Assembly: GCF_003121485.1 (NCBI RefSeq)
Contig: NZ_QAVX01000008.1
Span: 62,001 to 126,000 of the forward strand
Source of the DNA: Dyella sp. C11
GTDB lineage: Bacteria > Pseudomonadota > Gammaproteobacteria > Xanthomonadales > Rhodanobacteraceae
Reading direction: 5' to 3'
Length of the DNA stretch: 64,000 nucleotides
The notes under the pieces were generated by a model. It made no database searches. It was given only the letters and a program-made list of their open reading frames with translations, and had not been told where the DNA came from. Positions 35,968 through 45,348 of this stretch are shown here, one piece after another. Every line of letters starts with the position of its first letter. The first letter of the stretch is position 1. The position numbers and the translations under genes were made by a program.

Positions 35968-36255
35968 TCAGAGCAGGCCGTGGGCGGCGAGCTTCTTGCG
36001 CAGCGTGGCGCGATTGATGCCGAGCACGGCCGCGGCACGGCTCTGGTTGCCGTCGTGCCAGGCCAGCACTTCGCGCAGGAGGGGGCCTTCGACTTCGCGA
36101 ATGACGAGCGCGTGCAAACCTTCGTCGCACTCCGTATCGCCGATGTCGGCGAGGTAGCGGCGTACGGTGCGGCTGACGCATTCGCTCAAGGCGCTCTGCG
36201 ACGAGGTCTCTTTCGGAGACTCGCTGGCAGGCAGTCTTACGGCGTTCACGGGCAT
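35968..36255 (-). CDS. fis: DNA-binding protein Fis
   Basis: 95 residues, the normal Fis length. The C-terminal helix-turn-helix is NQSRAAAVLGINRATLRKKLAAHGLL; the central helices include VSRTVRRYLADIGD and LHALVIREVEGPLLREVLAWHDG. Fis is a nucleoid-associated protein that bends DNA and controls growth-phase expression. It follows the accBC-prmA region as in other gammaproteobacteria, but dusB, the usual upstream partner, is absent; the next gene upstream is the DUF3426 gene, 289 bp away. Confidence 0.93.
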   Translation of the reverse strand: MPVNAVRLPASESPKETSSQSALSECVSRTVRRYLADIGDTECDEGLHALVIREVEGPLLREVLAWHDGNQSRAAAVLGINRATLRKKLAAHGLL

Positions 36256-36433
36256 TTCCCCTCACGTTCTAACGCGGCGGCTACGTGGGCCGCTGCAATG
36301 TTTATGGCAATACCGCGGGCGGCGGCTCGCATGGAACGCCGGGTGCAGCAGAGACGAAGGAGCGAGTTTACCCTCGCGTGCCGAGAATTTTAAGTACCCG
36401 ATACGTAAGAAGGTCTTTAGGCCACGAAACCAA

Positions 36434-36450
36434 AATGTCCTATGGACATT
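36434..36450. promoter_or_regulatory. 17-bp palindrome upstream of fis
   Basis: AATGTCC-TAT-GGACATT is a perfect inverted repeat about 180 bp upstream of the fis start, in an AT-richer stretch between fis and the DUF3426 gene. The symmetry suggests a dimeric regulator site; the regulator is unknown. Confidence 0.45.
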
Positions 36451-36544
36451 CACTTGCATTGGTGGCACGACCTGTGCCTGCGTCAGTGCGGCGCTAGCGG
36501 CAAAGACCGCACCTGCCTGCCCGTGACCCTCATCAAATAGACGT

Positions 36545-37330
36545 CTATTCGAAACCGAACTCGAACGCCACGGCCTTGCCGCCCGGGTCTTCCACTTCAA
36601 GCATCAGTGCAGCGCTGCCGCCGGCGGCGATGCCTTTTTGCATGGTGGCGTTGTCGCCGAGGTATTCGCTGGGGCGCAGGCGCCGCATGGCAAGCTTGTT
36701 GCCGTTGGCGTCGGAGAGCGTGATCGATACCACGGGATAAGGCTGCGCGAACGAAGCGTCGTTGCGCAGGTTGGCCGTGATCAGCAGCGCGCCCGGTACC
36801 GAGGGATGGGCCTGCACGTCGCGCGCCACCAGGGTCAGGCGCGAAATATCCTGCACCAGCGGCAACTGGCAACCCAGGGTGGCGCACGCGTCGCGCAGCA
36901 CCGGGCCCAGCGTATCGTCGGCGATCAGTGCGTCGCGCTTGGCCCAGGCCACCTGGGCGCCGAGTCCAAGCAACAGCAGCGTGCACGCGGTAATCCACGG
37001 CCAGCGGTGCTTCTTTTCCGGTTGTCGGGCAAAGCGTGGCGCGATCACCAGGTCGGCGAATTCGTCGAGTACATCGCGCTGCGTCGGGCCTTCGGCAACG
37101 GCGGGCATCTCGGCCGGCGGGCGATAGACCGCCGAGTCCAGCCGTGGCGGCAGATCCGTCTTGCGAGGCGGCAGATGCTGGAAAGGCTCAGGCGGCAGCT
37201 GGTCGCTGAGGCTGGCCAGGGCGTCGAACACGTTGTCGCAATGCCCGCACACGACTTCGCCCCGCGCCAGCGCGAGGATGTCCGTGTTCAACGAAAACAC
37301 GGTGAGGCAGTCGGGACATTGGGCGTACAT
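36545..37330 (-). CDS. zinc-ribbon and DUF3426 membrane protein
   Basis: 261 residues. An N-terminal zinc ribbon (MYAQCPDCLTVFSLNTD ... VVCGHCDNVF, two CxxC pairs) is followed by a Pro-rich linker, one membrane helix (about 110-128, WPWITACTLLLLGLGAQVAWA) and a periplasmic DUF3426 domain (LLITANLRNDASFAQPYPVVSITLSDANG). The MJ0042-type ribbon often appears in such proteins. Function unknown; the gene is a standard member of the prmA neighbourhood. It starts 87 bp from the end of prmA on the same strand. Confidence 0.9.
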   Translation of the reverse strand: MYAQCPDCLTVFSLNTDILALARGEVVCGHCDNVFDALASLSDQLPPEPFQHLPPRKTDLPPRLDSAVYRPPAEMPAVAEGPTQRDVLDEFADLVIAPRFARQPEKKHRWPWITACTLLLLGLGAQVAWAKRDALIADDTLGPVLRDACATLGCQLPLVQDISRLTLVARDVQAHPSVPGALLITANLRNDASFAQPYPVVSITLSDANGNKLAMRRLRPSEYLGDNATMQKGIAAGGSAALMLEVEDPGGKAVAFEFGFE

Positions 37331-37417
37331 GCGGACCGTGGTGGCCAGTTCAGGGCAAGCCTAGTGCAGCGCGCGGTACAAATCACCCGCGCACGGGCTG
37401 ATACCGTGAACCGCCAC

Positions 37418-38365
37418 TCAGCTCCGGCGCTTGCCGCTGATGCGCACCCAGTCTTCCAGCGTGTCCACGCGCAGTTCGTCGAACCACTCGGCATAGCGCG
37501 CCAGCAGTTCGTCTTCCTGGCCCTGCAGGATGCCGGAGATGGCAAACGGCGCGCCGGGCTTGGCGGCAGCCGCGAACGTGGGCGCCAGTTCGCCGAGCGG
37601 GCCGGCCAGGATGTTGGCGATGAAGACATCGGCAGGCGACGCGCATGGATGCGCCAGTGCCGCCGGCGCAGGATGCGCAGGAGCGGCCGAGGCAAACTCT
37701 TCCGGCAGATAGACCGTGAGGCGATCGGCCACTTGGTTGCGCTCGGCGTTATCCGCCGATGCGGTGAGTGCCTGCGGATCGTTGTCCACGCCCACCGCGC
37801 TCGCCGCACCGAGCTTGAGCGCGGCGATGGCGAGGATGCCGGAGCCGCAGCCGAAGTCGGTCACGGTCTTGCCTTTCAGGTCCAGGCTGTCGAGCCAGGC
37901 CAGGCAAAGCGCCGTGGTGGGATGCGTGCCGCTGCCGAAGGCGAGGCCGGGATCGAGGCGAACGACCACGATGTCCTCGTCGGCCGGCGGTTCGATGTTC
38001 CACGGATAGATCCACAGCCGGCGACCGAACGGCATCGGCTTGAACTGGTCCATCCACGCGCGCTCCCAGTCCTCGTCGGCCACGTCGCGGAACTGGATCT
38101 GGTCGGGCTCCAGCCAGGGCAGCAGGTCACCCAGGGCTTCCGCCAGGCCGCGCCGGTCGGTATCGGCCTCGAACAGCGCGTTGAGTGTGATCGTCGGCCA
38201 CAACGGCAGCTCGCCCACACCGGGCTCGAAGATGGCCTGCTCATCCGGCGTTTCCGCATCGGCGTCCTGCAGCGTCACGGAGAGTGAGCCCAGGTCGTCC
38301 AGCGCTTCTTCGACGCGCGGCTGCTGCTCGGCGCGGATGGTGAGGGAAAGTTCGAGCCAGGGCAT
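37418..38365 (-). CDS. prmA: ribosomal protein L11 methyltransferase
   Basis: 315 residues. PrmA trimethylates several amino groups of ribosomal protein L11 using SAM. The N-terminal substrate-recognition domain starts MPWLELSLTIRAEQQPRVEEALDDLGSLSVTLQDA; the catalytic Rossmann domain shows LAFGSGTHPTTALCLAWLD, motif I TVTDFGCGSGILAIAALKLG and the NPPF-like ANILAGPL. An Ala/Pro-rich insert (SAAPAHPAPAALAHP) sits between core strands. It lies in the aroQ-accBC-prmA-DUF3426 block, separated from accC by a REPIN and a small gene. Confidence 0.95.
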   Translation of the reverse strand: MPWLELSLTIRAEQQPRVEEALDDLGSLSVTLQDADAETPDEQAIFEPGVGELPLWPTITLNALFEADTDRRGLAEALGDLLPWLEPDQIQFRDVADEDWERAWMDQFKPMPFGRRLWIYPWNIEPPADEDIVVVRLDPGLAFGSGTHPTTALCLAWLDSLDLKGKTVTDFGCGSGILAIAALKLGAASAVGVDNDPQALTASADNAERNQVADRLTVYLPEEFASAAPAHPAPAALAHPCASPADVFIANILAGPLGELAPTFAAAAKPGAPFAISGILQGQEDELLARYAEWFDELRVDTLEDWVRISGKRRS

Positions 38366-38441
38366 GGGGTGGTCCTGCGGAATCAGGTTGGTATTGTCGC
38401 CGATGTGGGGTGTGTGTGCGGACGCGCACGCCAGCGAATGA

Positions 38442-38583
38442 TGTGGGAGCGCACCCTGTGCGCGACCGCGGCCTGTCAGCCGGACTCATGACGTGGTTGT
38501 CGCGTGTTGTCGATCCAGGTGCGACAACCTGTTTCTGATCGCGGAGGGTCGGGCAAATGTCGCGCACAGGGTGCGCTCCCACA
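38442..38583. repeat. REPIN with long spacer between prmA and the next gene
   Basis: Arms 38442-38466 and 38559-38583 are perfect reverse complements with inner GCGCACCCTGTGCGC; the spacer is 92 bp and contains internal echoes (GTTGTCGCG, TCGCACCTGG). It fills most of the 245-bp gap. Confidence 0.88.
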
Positions 38584-38610
38584 GTGTCTGCGGGGCGGCA
38601 GCCAGCCTGC

Positions 38611-38976
38611 TTACGGCGTCTCGATCGGCACGCCGAGGAAACTGTCGTGCTTGCGGTAATGGTCGAGCGCGCGGGCGAAGTGTTCCAGCGTCGAGGTGGG
38701 ATGGCGCCGCCGCTGCACGAACACCACTTCGGCGAAATCCGCCGCTTCCAGGAAATGGCGCAGGTCGTGCTGCGCGGCAAACTCGGGCAACGCTTCGCCA
38801 TGGTCGGCGATCAATGCATCGTCTTCGTCGGCCACATGCGAGAGATACAGCCGGCACGATGGCTCGGTGATCCGGCCACGGATATAGACCCAGCTGTAGC
38901 GATCCCAGCCGTCGCCTTCGTCGAACGCCGCGGTGATGGCGTCGATGGCTTCTTCAAGTGTGATCAGGTCGGACAT
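38611..38976 (-). CDS. hypothetical small acidic protein
   Basis: 121 residues from ATG 38976; a TTG at 38988 is also in frame. Acidic, soluble, without signal or membrane segment. Recognisable stretches are ITLEEAIDAITAAFDEGDGWDRYSWVYIRGR and LRHFLEAADFAEVVFVQRRRHPTSTLEHFARALDHYR. I do not recognise a family. It lies between accC and prmA on the same strand, separated from prmA by the REPIN, so it probably shares the accBC transcript. Confidence 0.65.
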   Translation of the reverse strand: MSDLITLEEAIDAITAAFDEGDGWDRYSWVYIRGRITEPSCRLYLSHVADEDDALIADHGEALPEFAAQHDLRHFLEAADFAEVVFVQRRRHPTSTLEHFARALDHYRKHDSFLGVPIETP

Positions 38977-39024
38977 CGTCAAAAGCAAACCGGCGAGCCG
39001 CGTGGCGACTCGCCGGTGTATGCA

Positions 39025-40398
39025 TCAGCCGCCGTGGGCGGCCTTTTCCTTCTGCTCGGCCATGCGCTTTTCCAGGTAGTGGATGTTCTGTCCACCATGC
39101 TGGAAGCCGGCGTCGGCCATGATGCGCTGCTGCAGCGGAATGTTGCACTTCACGCCTTCGATCACCGTTTCGGCGAGTGCCAGGCGCATGCGCGCAATGG
39201 CGGTTTCGCGATCCGGGCCGTGCACGATCAGCTTGCCGATCATCGAGTCGTAGTTCGGCGGAATGCGGTAGCCGTCGTACAGGTGCGTGTCCACGCGCAC
39301 GCCCGGGCCACCCGGCGCCTCGAAGCGCTTCACCGTACCCGGCGAAGGCAGGAAGGAATCGGGATCTTCCGCGTTGATGCGGCACTCGATGGCGTGGCCG
39401 TTGATCTTGATGTCCGACTGCTTGATCGAGAGCTTCTCGCCGCCGGCGATCAGCAACTGCTCGCGCACAAGGTCGATGCCGGTGATCAGCTCGGTTACCG
39501 GATGCTCCACCTGGATGCGGGTGTTCATCTCGATGAAGTAGAAGCGGCCGTCTTCGAACAGGAATTCGAAGGTGCCGGCACCGCGATAGCCGATGCGGAT
39601 GCACGCGTCCACGCAGACCTTGCCGATCTGCTCGCGCAGTTCCGGCGTGATGCCCGGCGCGGGCGCTTCTTCCACCACCTTCTGGTGACGGCGCTGCATG
39701 GAGCAGTCGCGCTCGCCGAGATGGATGGCGTTGCCCTGGCCATCGGCCAGCACCTGGATTTCCACGTGGCGCGGATTTTCCAGGAACTTCTCCATGTACA
39801 CCTGATCGTTGCCGAAAGCGGATTTCGCTTCCTGCTTGGTCATGGTGATGGCGTTGCCCAGATGCGCCTCGGTGCGCACCACGCGCATGCCGCGACCACC
39901 ACCGCCACCGGCGGCCTTGATGATCACCGGGTAGCCGATGTCACGCGCAATGCGGATGTTTTCCTCGACGTTGTCGCCGAGCGGACCACCCGAACCCGGC
40001 ACGCACGGCACGCCGGCAGCCTTCATGGCGCGAATGGCTTCCACCTTGTCGCCCATCAGGCGGATCACGTCCGCGGTCGGGCCGATGAAGATGAAGCCCG
40101 ACTGCTCCACCTGTTCGGCGAAGTCGGCGCGCTCGGAGAGGAAGCCGTAACCCGGGTGGATGGCCTGGGCGTCGGTGATTTCCGCCGCGGCGATGATGCG
40201 CGGGATATTGAGGTAGCTGTCGACCGACGGCGCAGGGCCGATGCAGATCGCCTCGTCGGCCAGGCCGACGTGCTTGAGGTTGCGGTCGGCGGTGGAGTGC
40301 ACCGCCACGGTTTTAATGCCAAGGCTGTGGCAGGCGCGCAGCACGCGCAGCGCGATCTCACCACGGTTGGCAATGACGACTTTTTCTAGCATGGGCAT
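39025..40398 (-). CDS. accC: acetyl-CoA carboxylase, biotin carboxylase subunit
   Basis: 457 residues from ATG 40398; ATG 40392 ([16 protein letters not shown]) is nearly as likely. ATP-grasp enzyme that carboxylates biotin on AccB, the first half-reaction of fatty acid synthesis. Visible: biotin carboxylase N-domain [19 protein letters not shown]-loop-like [12 protein letters not shown], catalytic region [32 protein letters not shown] with metal-binding acids and [16 protein letters not shown]. Cytoplasmic. It follows accB by 12 bp in an operon. Confidence 0.97.
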   Translation of the reverse strand: MPMLEKVVIANRGEIALRVLRACHSLGIKTVAVHSTADRNLKHVGLADEAICIGPAPSVDSYLNIPRIIAAAEITDAQAIHPGYGFLSERADFAEQVEQSGFIFIGPTADVIRLMGDKVEAIRAMKAAGVPCVPGSGGPLGDNVEENIRIARDIGYPVIIKAAGGGGGRGMRVVRTEAHLGNAITMTKQEAKSAFGNDQVYMEKFLENPRHVEIQVLADGQGNAIHLGERDCSMQRRHQKVVEEAPAPGITPELREQIGKVCVDACIRIGYRGAGTFEFLFEDGRFYFIEMNTRIQVEHPVTELITGIDLVREQLLIAGGEKLSIKQSDIKINGHAIECRINAEDPDSFLPSPGTVKRFEAPGGPGVRVDTHLYDGYRIPPNYDSMIGKLIVHGPDRETAIARMRLALAETVIEGVKCNIPLQQRIMADAGFQHGGQNIHYLEKRMAEQKEKAAHGG

Positions 40399-40410
40399 GG
40401 GAGTCGGCCT

Positions 40411-40872
40411 TTAGCCGATCACGAACATCGGCTGGTCGAATTCCACCGGCTGGCCGTTCTCGAGCAGGATGGCCTTCACGGTGCCGGCTACGTCGGCCTC
40501 GATCTGGTTGAACATCTTCATCGCTTCGATGATGCCCAGCGTCTCGCCGGCCTTGACCTGCTGGCCGACCTTGACGAACGCGGCAGCGCCCGGGCTGGCC
40601 GAGGCGTAGAAGGTGCCGACCATCGGCGCCTTCACCACATGGCCCGGCGGCAGCGCGGATTCGGCCGGAGCAGCTTCAGCGGGGGCGGCAGCGGCAGCCA
40701 CCGGAGCGGCGGCGACCGGAGCGGCCTGCACGGCCATCGGCTGCGCAACGGTGACGGTACCCTTGGGCACGCGCGACAGGCGAACGACTTCTTCGCCTTC
40801 CTTGATCTCAAGTTCCGCGAGGTTGGATTCCTCGAGCAGGTCGATGAGCTTCTTGATCTTGCGCAGGTCCAT
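40411..40872 (-). CDS. accB: biotin carboxyl carrier protein of acetyl-CoA carboxylase
   Basis: 153 residues. An N-terminal helical segment [20 protein letters not shown], a long Ala/Pro linker (about 48-75) and the C-terminal biotinyl domain with [19 protein letters not shown]; biotin is carried on K119. It shuttles carboxyl groups from AccC to the AccAD transferase. It is cotranscribed with accC downstream and probably with aroQ upstream (68 bp gap). Confidence 0.97.
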   Translation of the reverse strand: MDLRKIKKLIDLLEESNLAELEIKEGEEVVRLSRVPKGTVTVAQPMAVQAAPVAAAPVAAAAAPAEAAPAESALPPGHVVKAPMVGTFYASASPGAAAFVKVGQQVKAGETLGIIEAMKMFNQIEADVAGTVKAILLENGQPVEFDQPMFVIG

Positions 40873-40940
40873 GTTTCAAACCTTTTCGTTGGGGTCGCCA
40901 CGGCGACCGAAATGGAAATATGTGGGCACAGGCCCGGAAT

Positions 40941-41399
40941 TCAGGAGGCGGACGCGCCAGCGCGGTCCAGCCGGGTCAAGGCGGCATCCAATGCCAGACG
41001 GTAGCTGTCTGCGCCGAAGCCGCAGATCACGCCTGTCGCGATGTCCGAGAGGTACGAATGCCGGCGGAACGCCTCGCGGGCGTGCACGTTCGACAGGTGC
41101 AGCTCGATGAACGGGATCGCCACGCCTGCCAGCGCGTCGCGCAGGGCGATGCTGGTGTGGGTGAAGGCGCCCGGATTGATCAGGATGATGGCCGTGCCGT
41201 CCAGGCGTGCCTGGTGGATGCGGTCGATCAGCGCGTGCTCGGCGTTCGACTGGAACGCCTCCAGCGTGTGGCCCACGGCCTGCGCGCGCTGCGCGAGGAG
41301 GGCGTCGATGTCGGCCAGCGTGTCGCGGCCGTAGACGTCCGGCTCGCGTGTGCCCAGCAGATTGAGATTGGGTCCGTTGAGGACCAGGATCTTCGCCAC
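40941..41399 (-). CDS. aroQ: type II 3-dehydroquinate dehydratase
   Basis: 152 residues. It dehydrates 3-dehydroquinate to 3-dehydroshikimate in the shikimate pathway. Signatures: [21 protein letters not shown] with catalytic Tyr23, [33 protein letters not shown] and [20 protein letters not shown] with catalytic His. Forms a dodecamer in the family. It heads the aroQ-accB-accC group, as in many gammaproteobacteria. Confidence 0.96.
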   Translation of the reverse strand: MAKILVLNGPNLNLLGTREPDVYGRDTLADIDALLAQRAQAVGHTLEAFQSNAEHALIDRIHQARLDGTAIILINPGAFTHTSIALRDALAGVAIPFIELHLSNVHAREAFRRHSYLSDIATGVICGFGADSYRLALDAALTRLDRAGASAS

Positions 41400-41549
41400 G
41401 CTGCTACCTGGATTGGGCCGGCAGGGGCCGGCGTCCGGCGCGGAGTGTGCGCGCCCTGGCGGATGTTGTCCAGTTCGACGCAGTTCGGCGATGTTTGAAG
41501 GAGAAGTTACGCGTTAACCGTGCGCCGACGTATGGCGGCGCAAACCGCA

Positions 41550-42104
41550 TCAGGGCGCGGCTGGCGACGACCAGGCCTTCAGGTCATCGGCATCCAGCAC
41601 GCCGCGACGGCTGAACACGACGCGGCCGTTCTCGTCCAGAAGCACGCTGTATGGCAGCACTTCGCCGACGTTCCCCAGCCGAAGCGAGGTACTGGGGCTG
41701 TCCAGGCTACCCAGCAGGATCGGGTAGTTCACCGGGTGCGCCGCCCGGAAGGCCCGAACCTGGGCCGGGTCGTCCATCGCCACGCCGACGATGAGGGGCC
41801 CGGCGTTGCCGGCGTGTTCGCCGACGTTGGCCTGCGCCTGCACCAGCGAGGGCATTTCCTTGAGGCAGGGCCCGCACCAGCTCGCCCAGAAATTGAGCAG
41901 CACCCGCCGGCCCCGGTAGTCCGACAGGCGATGTTCCTTGCCGTCCAGTCCGGCCAGGGCCAGATCGGGGACGATGTCGCCCTTTTCCGCGATCTGCAGG
42001 CCAGCCGGCACGCGGGCGCGCTGGCTGGCGTGTTGCAGCCAGCCGCCACCGGCAGCGGCGAGTACGGCGGCGCCGAGGATGATCCAGTTGCTGCGGCTCA
42101 TCAT
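41550..42104 (-). CDS. TlpA-like membrane-anchored thioredoxin
   Basis: 184 residues; two adjacent ATGs (42104, 42101) overlap the dsbD stop as ATGATGA. One N-terminal membrane anchor (about 7-20, WIILGAAVLAAAGGGW) and a periplasmic TlpA/ResA-type thioredoxin domain: LALAGLDGKEHRLSDYRGRRVLLNFWASWCGPCLKEMPSL with redox motif CGPC, then VGVAMDD and LPYSVLLDENGRVVFSRRG. Tight coupling to dsbD suggests it is reduced by DsbD and passes electrons to a periplasmic client. Confidence 0.9.
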   Translation of the reverse strand: MMSRSNWIILGAAVLAAAGGGWLQHASQRARVPAGLQIAEKGDIVPDLALAGLDGKEHRLSDYRGRRVLLNFWASWCGPCLKEMPSLVQAQANVGEHAGNAGPLIVGVAMDDPAQVRAFRAAHPVNYPILLGSLDSPSTSLRLGNVGEVLPYSVLLDENGRVVFSRRGVLDADDLKAWSSPAAP

Positions 42105-44311
42105 GGGTTGCGCGCAACCTGCGTGCCGGCCGCCTTGGTCAGGGCATCTTCCACCAGGGAAGATGTGAGCACGGTTGGCAGCTTCTGGCCGTCGCCGCCA
42201 TCCTTCGGGAACACCACGTAGAGCGGCACGCCCGGCGAGTGGTACTGCTGCAGGAACTCGGAAATGGTCGGGTTCACGTCGGTCCAGTCGCCTTTCATGT
42301 AGACGGCACCGGTCTTCTTGAGCAGCTCGCGGAAGGCATCGGTGTCGAGCACGGCGTGTTCGTTGGCCTTGCAGGTGACGCACCAGTCGGCCGTCATGTC
42401 CACGAACACCGGCGTGCCGGCCTTGCGCAATTCGGCGAGCTTCTCCGGCGAATAGGCCACCACGCCATCCGTGGCCAGCACGGCCTGCGTTGGCGCCTGC
42501 ACCTTCGACAGGTAATAGAGCGGCACGATGGTGAGCGCGGCCAGCAGCACCACGAACACGCGGCTCACCGCGCCCCGCGAGCGGCTGCGCTCGAACCACC
42601 ACAGCGTGGCGGCCAGCAGCACGGCGGCCACCAGCACCAGGCCCACGGCATCGGCGCCACGCTGGTGCGCCAGCACCCACACCAGCCACACGGCGGTGAG
42701 GTACATCGGGAAGGCCAGCACCTGCTTGAGCGTTTCCATCCACGCACCCGGGCGCGGCAGGCGACGGGCCAGCGCCGGTATGAAGCCCACCAGCAGGAAC
42801 GGCAGCGCCAGGCCAATGCCCAGCATCAGGAACACCAGCAGCGCATTGATCATCGGCGCGGCGAAGGCATAAGCCAGCGCGCTGCCCATGAACGGCGCGG
42901 TGCACGGGCTGGCGACGGCGACAGCCAGCACGCCGGTGAAGAAATCACCGGCGTGGCCCGAACGCGAAGCGAGACCCGAGCCGACGTTGCCCAGCGAGGT
43001 GCCGAACTGCACCACGCCCGACATGGAAAGGCCCACCGCCAGCATCACGCAGGCCAGCACGCCCACCACCACCGGCTGCTGCAGCTGCGCGCCCCAGCCC
43101 AGCGCATGGCCGGCCGAGCGCAGTGCGACGATGGCGATGCCGATAAGCGCAAACGTGCTCAGCACGCCGGCCGTATAGAAGAGCGCATGCGAACGCGCCT
43201 TGGCGTGGCTCTCGCCACTTTCCAGCAGGCCGATGGCCTTGATGGAAAGCACCGGCAGCACGCAGGGCATCAGGTTCAACACCAGGCCGCCGCCCAAGGC
43301 CAGCAGCAGTGCGGTGAGCAGGCTCACTTCCAGCGGGCCCTGGCCGAGGTTGGCCGGTGGCATTTCCGGCGCGGGTTCGGCGGCCGAACCACTGGTCGGC
43401 GCCGCACTGGCCAAGTCAATGGTGAGCGCACGCGTCATCAGCGGGTAGCACAGGCCGTTGTCCTGGCAGCCCTGGAAGCTGGCCTCCAGGTTCACGCTGC
43501 TGCGGCCCGTGGTGTCGCCCTGGATGGCCACCGGCAGTTCCACCTGGTCGAAGTAGACGGTGGTCTTGCCGAAGTGCGCATCGTCGTGTTCCACGCCGGC
43601 CGGCCACTCGGGCTGGGCCAGCGACAGGCCATCGGCGCCGTTGAGCTTCAGCGCGGTCTGGTCCTTGTAGAGGTAGTAGCCCTTGGGCATGGTCCAGCGC
43701 AGCAGCAGGTGCTGACGGTCCTTGGCGAGGGCTTCGAGCTTGAACGCCTGCTCGGCCGGCAGCGCGGCGCCGTCGCTGCTGCGGTTGGAGCCCAGCTTGC
43801 CCAGCGCGGCGCCCAGCGAATCGCCGTTGCCGGCGGATGCGCCGCCAGCGCCGGCCGGCATCGGCAGCGACAGCTGCTCGGTATGCGGTGGATAGCAGAT
43901 CTTGGGCGTCACTTCGTGGCAGCCCTGGTACTGCACGCTGAGCTTCAGCTCGGTCGTACCTGCGGCCACGGTGTAGGGAACGGTGGCGTCGATGCTGTGG
44001 TGGTACGTCTCCACATCGCCCAGGTATTCGTCGTGGTGCTTCTCGCCATCCGGCAGCTGCGCGTCGCCCAGCGTCACCCCGTCGCCGGCCTTGAACTTCA
44101 TGCGGCCGCGATAGAGGTAGTAATCAGGCGCGATGGTCCAGTGCAGCTTCACCACGCCGGGCGTGGAGGCATCGGCGGTGAGCTTGTAGGCCTCGGTAAC
44201 CGGCAGCAGGCCGTCGAGATCGTCCTGCGCCATCGCGGGAAGCGCGCCCAGGAACAGGCAGAGCAGGGTGAGGAAACGTGCGGCCACACGGCCGGGATGG
44301 ATCAGACGCAT
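42101..44311 (-). CDS. dsbD: DsbD, thiol:disulfide interchange protein with two N-terminal DsbD-alpha-like domains
   Basis: 736 residues from ATG 44311, with GGAGCC upstream; the signal peptide ends ALPAMA. DsbD moves electrons from cytoplasmic thioredoxin to periplasmic thiol enzymes. Here the periplasmic N-terminus holds two copies of the alpha domain, one with YQGCHEVTPKICYPP (about 40-165) and one with FQGCQDNGLCYPL (about 190-300). The eight-helix core follows (LLLALGGGLVLNLMPCVLPVLSIK ... VASPCTAPFMGSAL), and the C-terminal thioredoxin domain has VDMTADWCVTCKANE. E. coli DsbD (about 565 residues) has only one alpha domain. It is coupled to the TlpA-like gene. Confidence 0.93.
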   Translation of the reverse strand: MRLIHPGRVAARFLTLLCLFLGALPAMAQDDLDGLLPVTEAYKLTADASTPGVVKLHWTIAPDYYLYRGRMKFKAGDGVTLGDAQLPDGEKHHDEYLGDVETYHHSIDATVPYTVAAGTTELKLSVQYQGCHEVTPKICYPPHTEQLSLPMPAGAGGASAGNGDSLGAALGKLGSNRSSDGAALPAEQAFKLEALAKDRQHLLLRWTMPKGYYLYKDQTALKLNGADGLSLAQPEWPAGVEHDDAHFGKTTVYFDQVELPVAIQGDTTGRSSVNLEASFQGCQDNGLCYPLMTRALTIDLASAAPTSGSAAEPAPEMPPANLGQGPLEVSLLTALLLALGGGLVLNLMPCVLPVLSIKAIGLLESGESHAKARSHALFYTAGVLSTFALIGIAIVALRSAGHALGWGAQLQQPVVVGVLACVMLAVGLSMSGVVQFGTSLGNVGSGLASRSGHAGDFFTGVLAVAVASPCTAPFMGSALAYAFAAPMINALLVFLMLGIGLALPFLLVGFIPALARRLPRPGAWMETLKQVLAFPMYLTAVWLVWVLAHQRGADAVGLVLVAAVLLAATLWWFERSRSRGAVSRVFVVLLAALTIVPLYYLSKVQAPTQAVLATDGVVAYSPEKLAELRKAGTPVFVDMTADWCVTCKANEHAVLDTDAFRELLKKTGAVYMKGDWTDVNPTISEFLQQYHSPGVPLYVVFPKDGGDGQKLPTVLTSSLVEDALTKAAGTQVARNP

Positions 44312-44411
44312 TTCGGCTCCAGCAAGGAGAAACCCACGCCAAGGCGCGGGTGAACCGGGATTATCGCTCAGCTTGACGATCCGGGGCCGATTCCAGGGGA
44401 GACGCGCGGAT

Positions 44412-45326
44412 TCAAGGCTGTTCGGTAATGACTTCGCCCAAGGCCGCGTTGCGGTTACGCATGCGCAGCAGGCCCGTGGTGAGTGCCACGCCGAACAGGA
44501 GCACGATGCATCCGCCCGCCCTCGCCAGCGTCGCCGGTTCATGCAGGAACCCCAGGCCCCACAGCACCCCGAAGACCGGGATAAGGAACATCACCACCAT
44601 GCTGCGCGAAGGACCCACGCGGGCCATCAGGCCATAGAACAGCACGTAGGCGAGCGAGGTGCACAGGGCGGCCAGGCCGAGCACGGCCAGCCACGACGTC
44701 CAGCCCGGCGTGTGCGTGGGCCACATCCAGACCGTGAAAGGCAGCAACAGCACCGCGGCGGCCAGCTGGCTGCCGGTGGCGACGCTGAGCGGCGTGACGC
44801 CACTGCGCAGGCGGCGATGGCTGTAGTGGGCACCGAAGGCGTAGCAGATGTTGGCGCCCAGGCAAGCGGCCATGGCCCAGCCCGCCGCATGCGCACCGCC
44901 GCTGAAACCCACCGTGCCGGCCACCAGCCACACTACGCCGGTGAAACCGACCACCAGGCCACTGGCCTGCGTGGCGCTCAGCTTCTCGCCCAGCAGCATC
45001 CAGCCCGACAGCGCCACCAGCAGCGGCGCGATGGCATCGGAAATGGCCGAGACACCCGCCGGCAGGGTCTTCGCCGCGAAGGAGAACAGCACGAAGGGCA
45101 GCGCCGAATTGGCGATGCCGACGATGGCGATATCGCGCCAATGCGTGCGCATCTCCGTCAGTCGCGCGCGCGTCAGCAACGGGATCGAGCAGATCGCCGC
45201 GCCAATGGCACGCATGCCCGCCAGCGCCATGCCGCCGAACTCATCCGCACCCATGCGCATGAACAGGACCGAGGCGCCCCAGATGGCTCCCAGCAACAGC
45301 AATGCGGTGATGTCGGAGGTTTTCAT
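44412..45326 (-). CDS. EamA/DMT-family transporter
   Basis: 304 residues, ten membrane helices in two EamA repeats (LLLGAIWGASVLFMRMGADEFGGMALAGMRAIGAA ... ISDAIAPLLVALSGWMLLGEKLSATQASGLVVGFTGV ... YSHRRLRSGVTPLSVATGSQLAAA ... SLAYVLFYGLMARVGPSRSMVVMFLIPVFGVLWG). RhaT/YdcZ-like exporters of this kind move metabolites or drugs; the substrate is not predictable. It stands alone between dsbD and a repeat. Confidence 0.9.
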   Translation of the reverse strand: MKTSDITALLLLGAIWGASVLFMRMGADEFGGMALAGMRAIGAAICSIPLLTRARLTEMRTHWRDIAIVGIANSALPFVLFSFAAKTLPAGVSAISDAIAPLLVALSGWMLLGEKLSATQASGLVVGFTGVVWLVAGTVGFSGGAHAAGWAMAACLGANICYAFGAHYSHRRLRSGVTPLSVATGSQLAAAVLLLPFTVWMWPTHTPGWTSWLAVLGLAALCTSLAYVLFYGLMARVGPSRSMVVMFLIPVFGVLWGLGFLHEPATLARAGGCIVLLFGVALTTGLLRMRNRNAALGEVITEQP

Positions 45327-45348
45327 GGCGTTTGTTCTTGGCTTTTGC

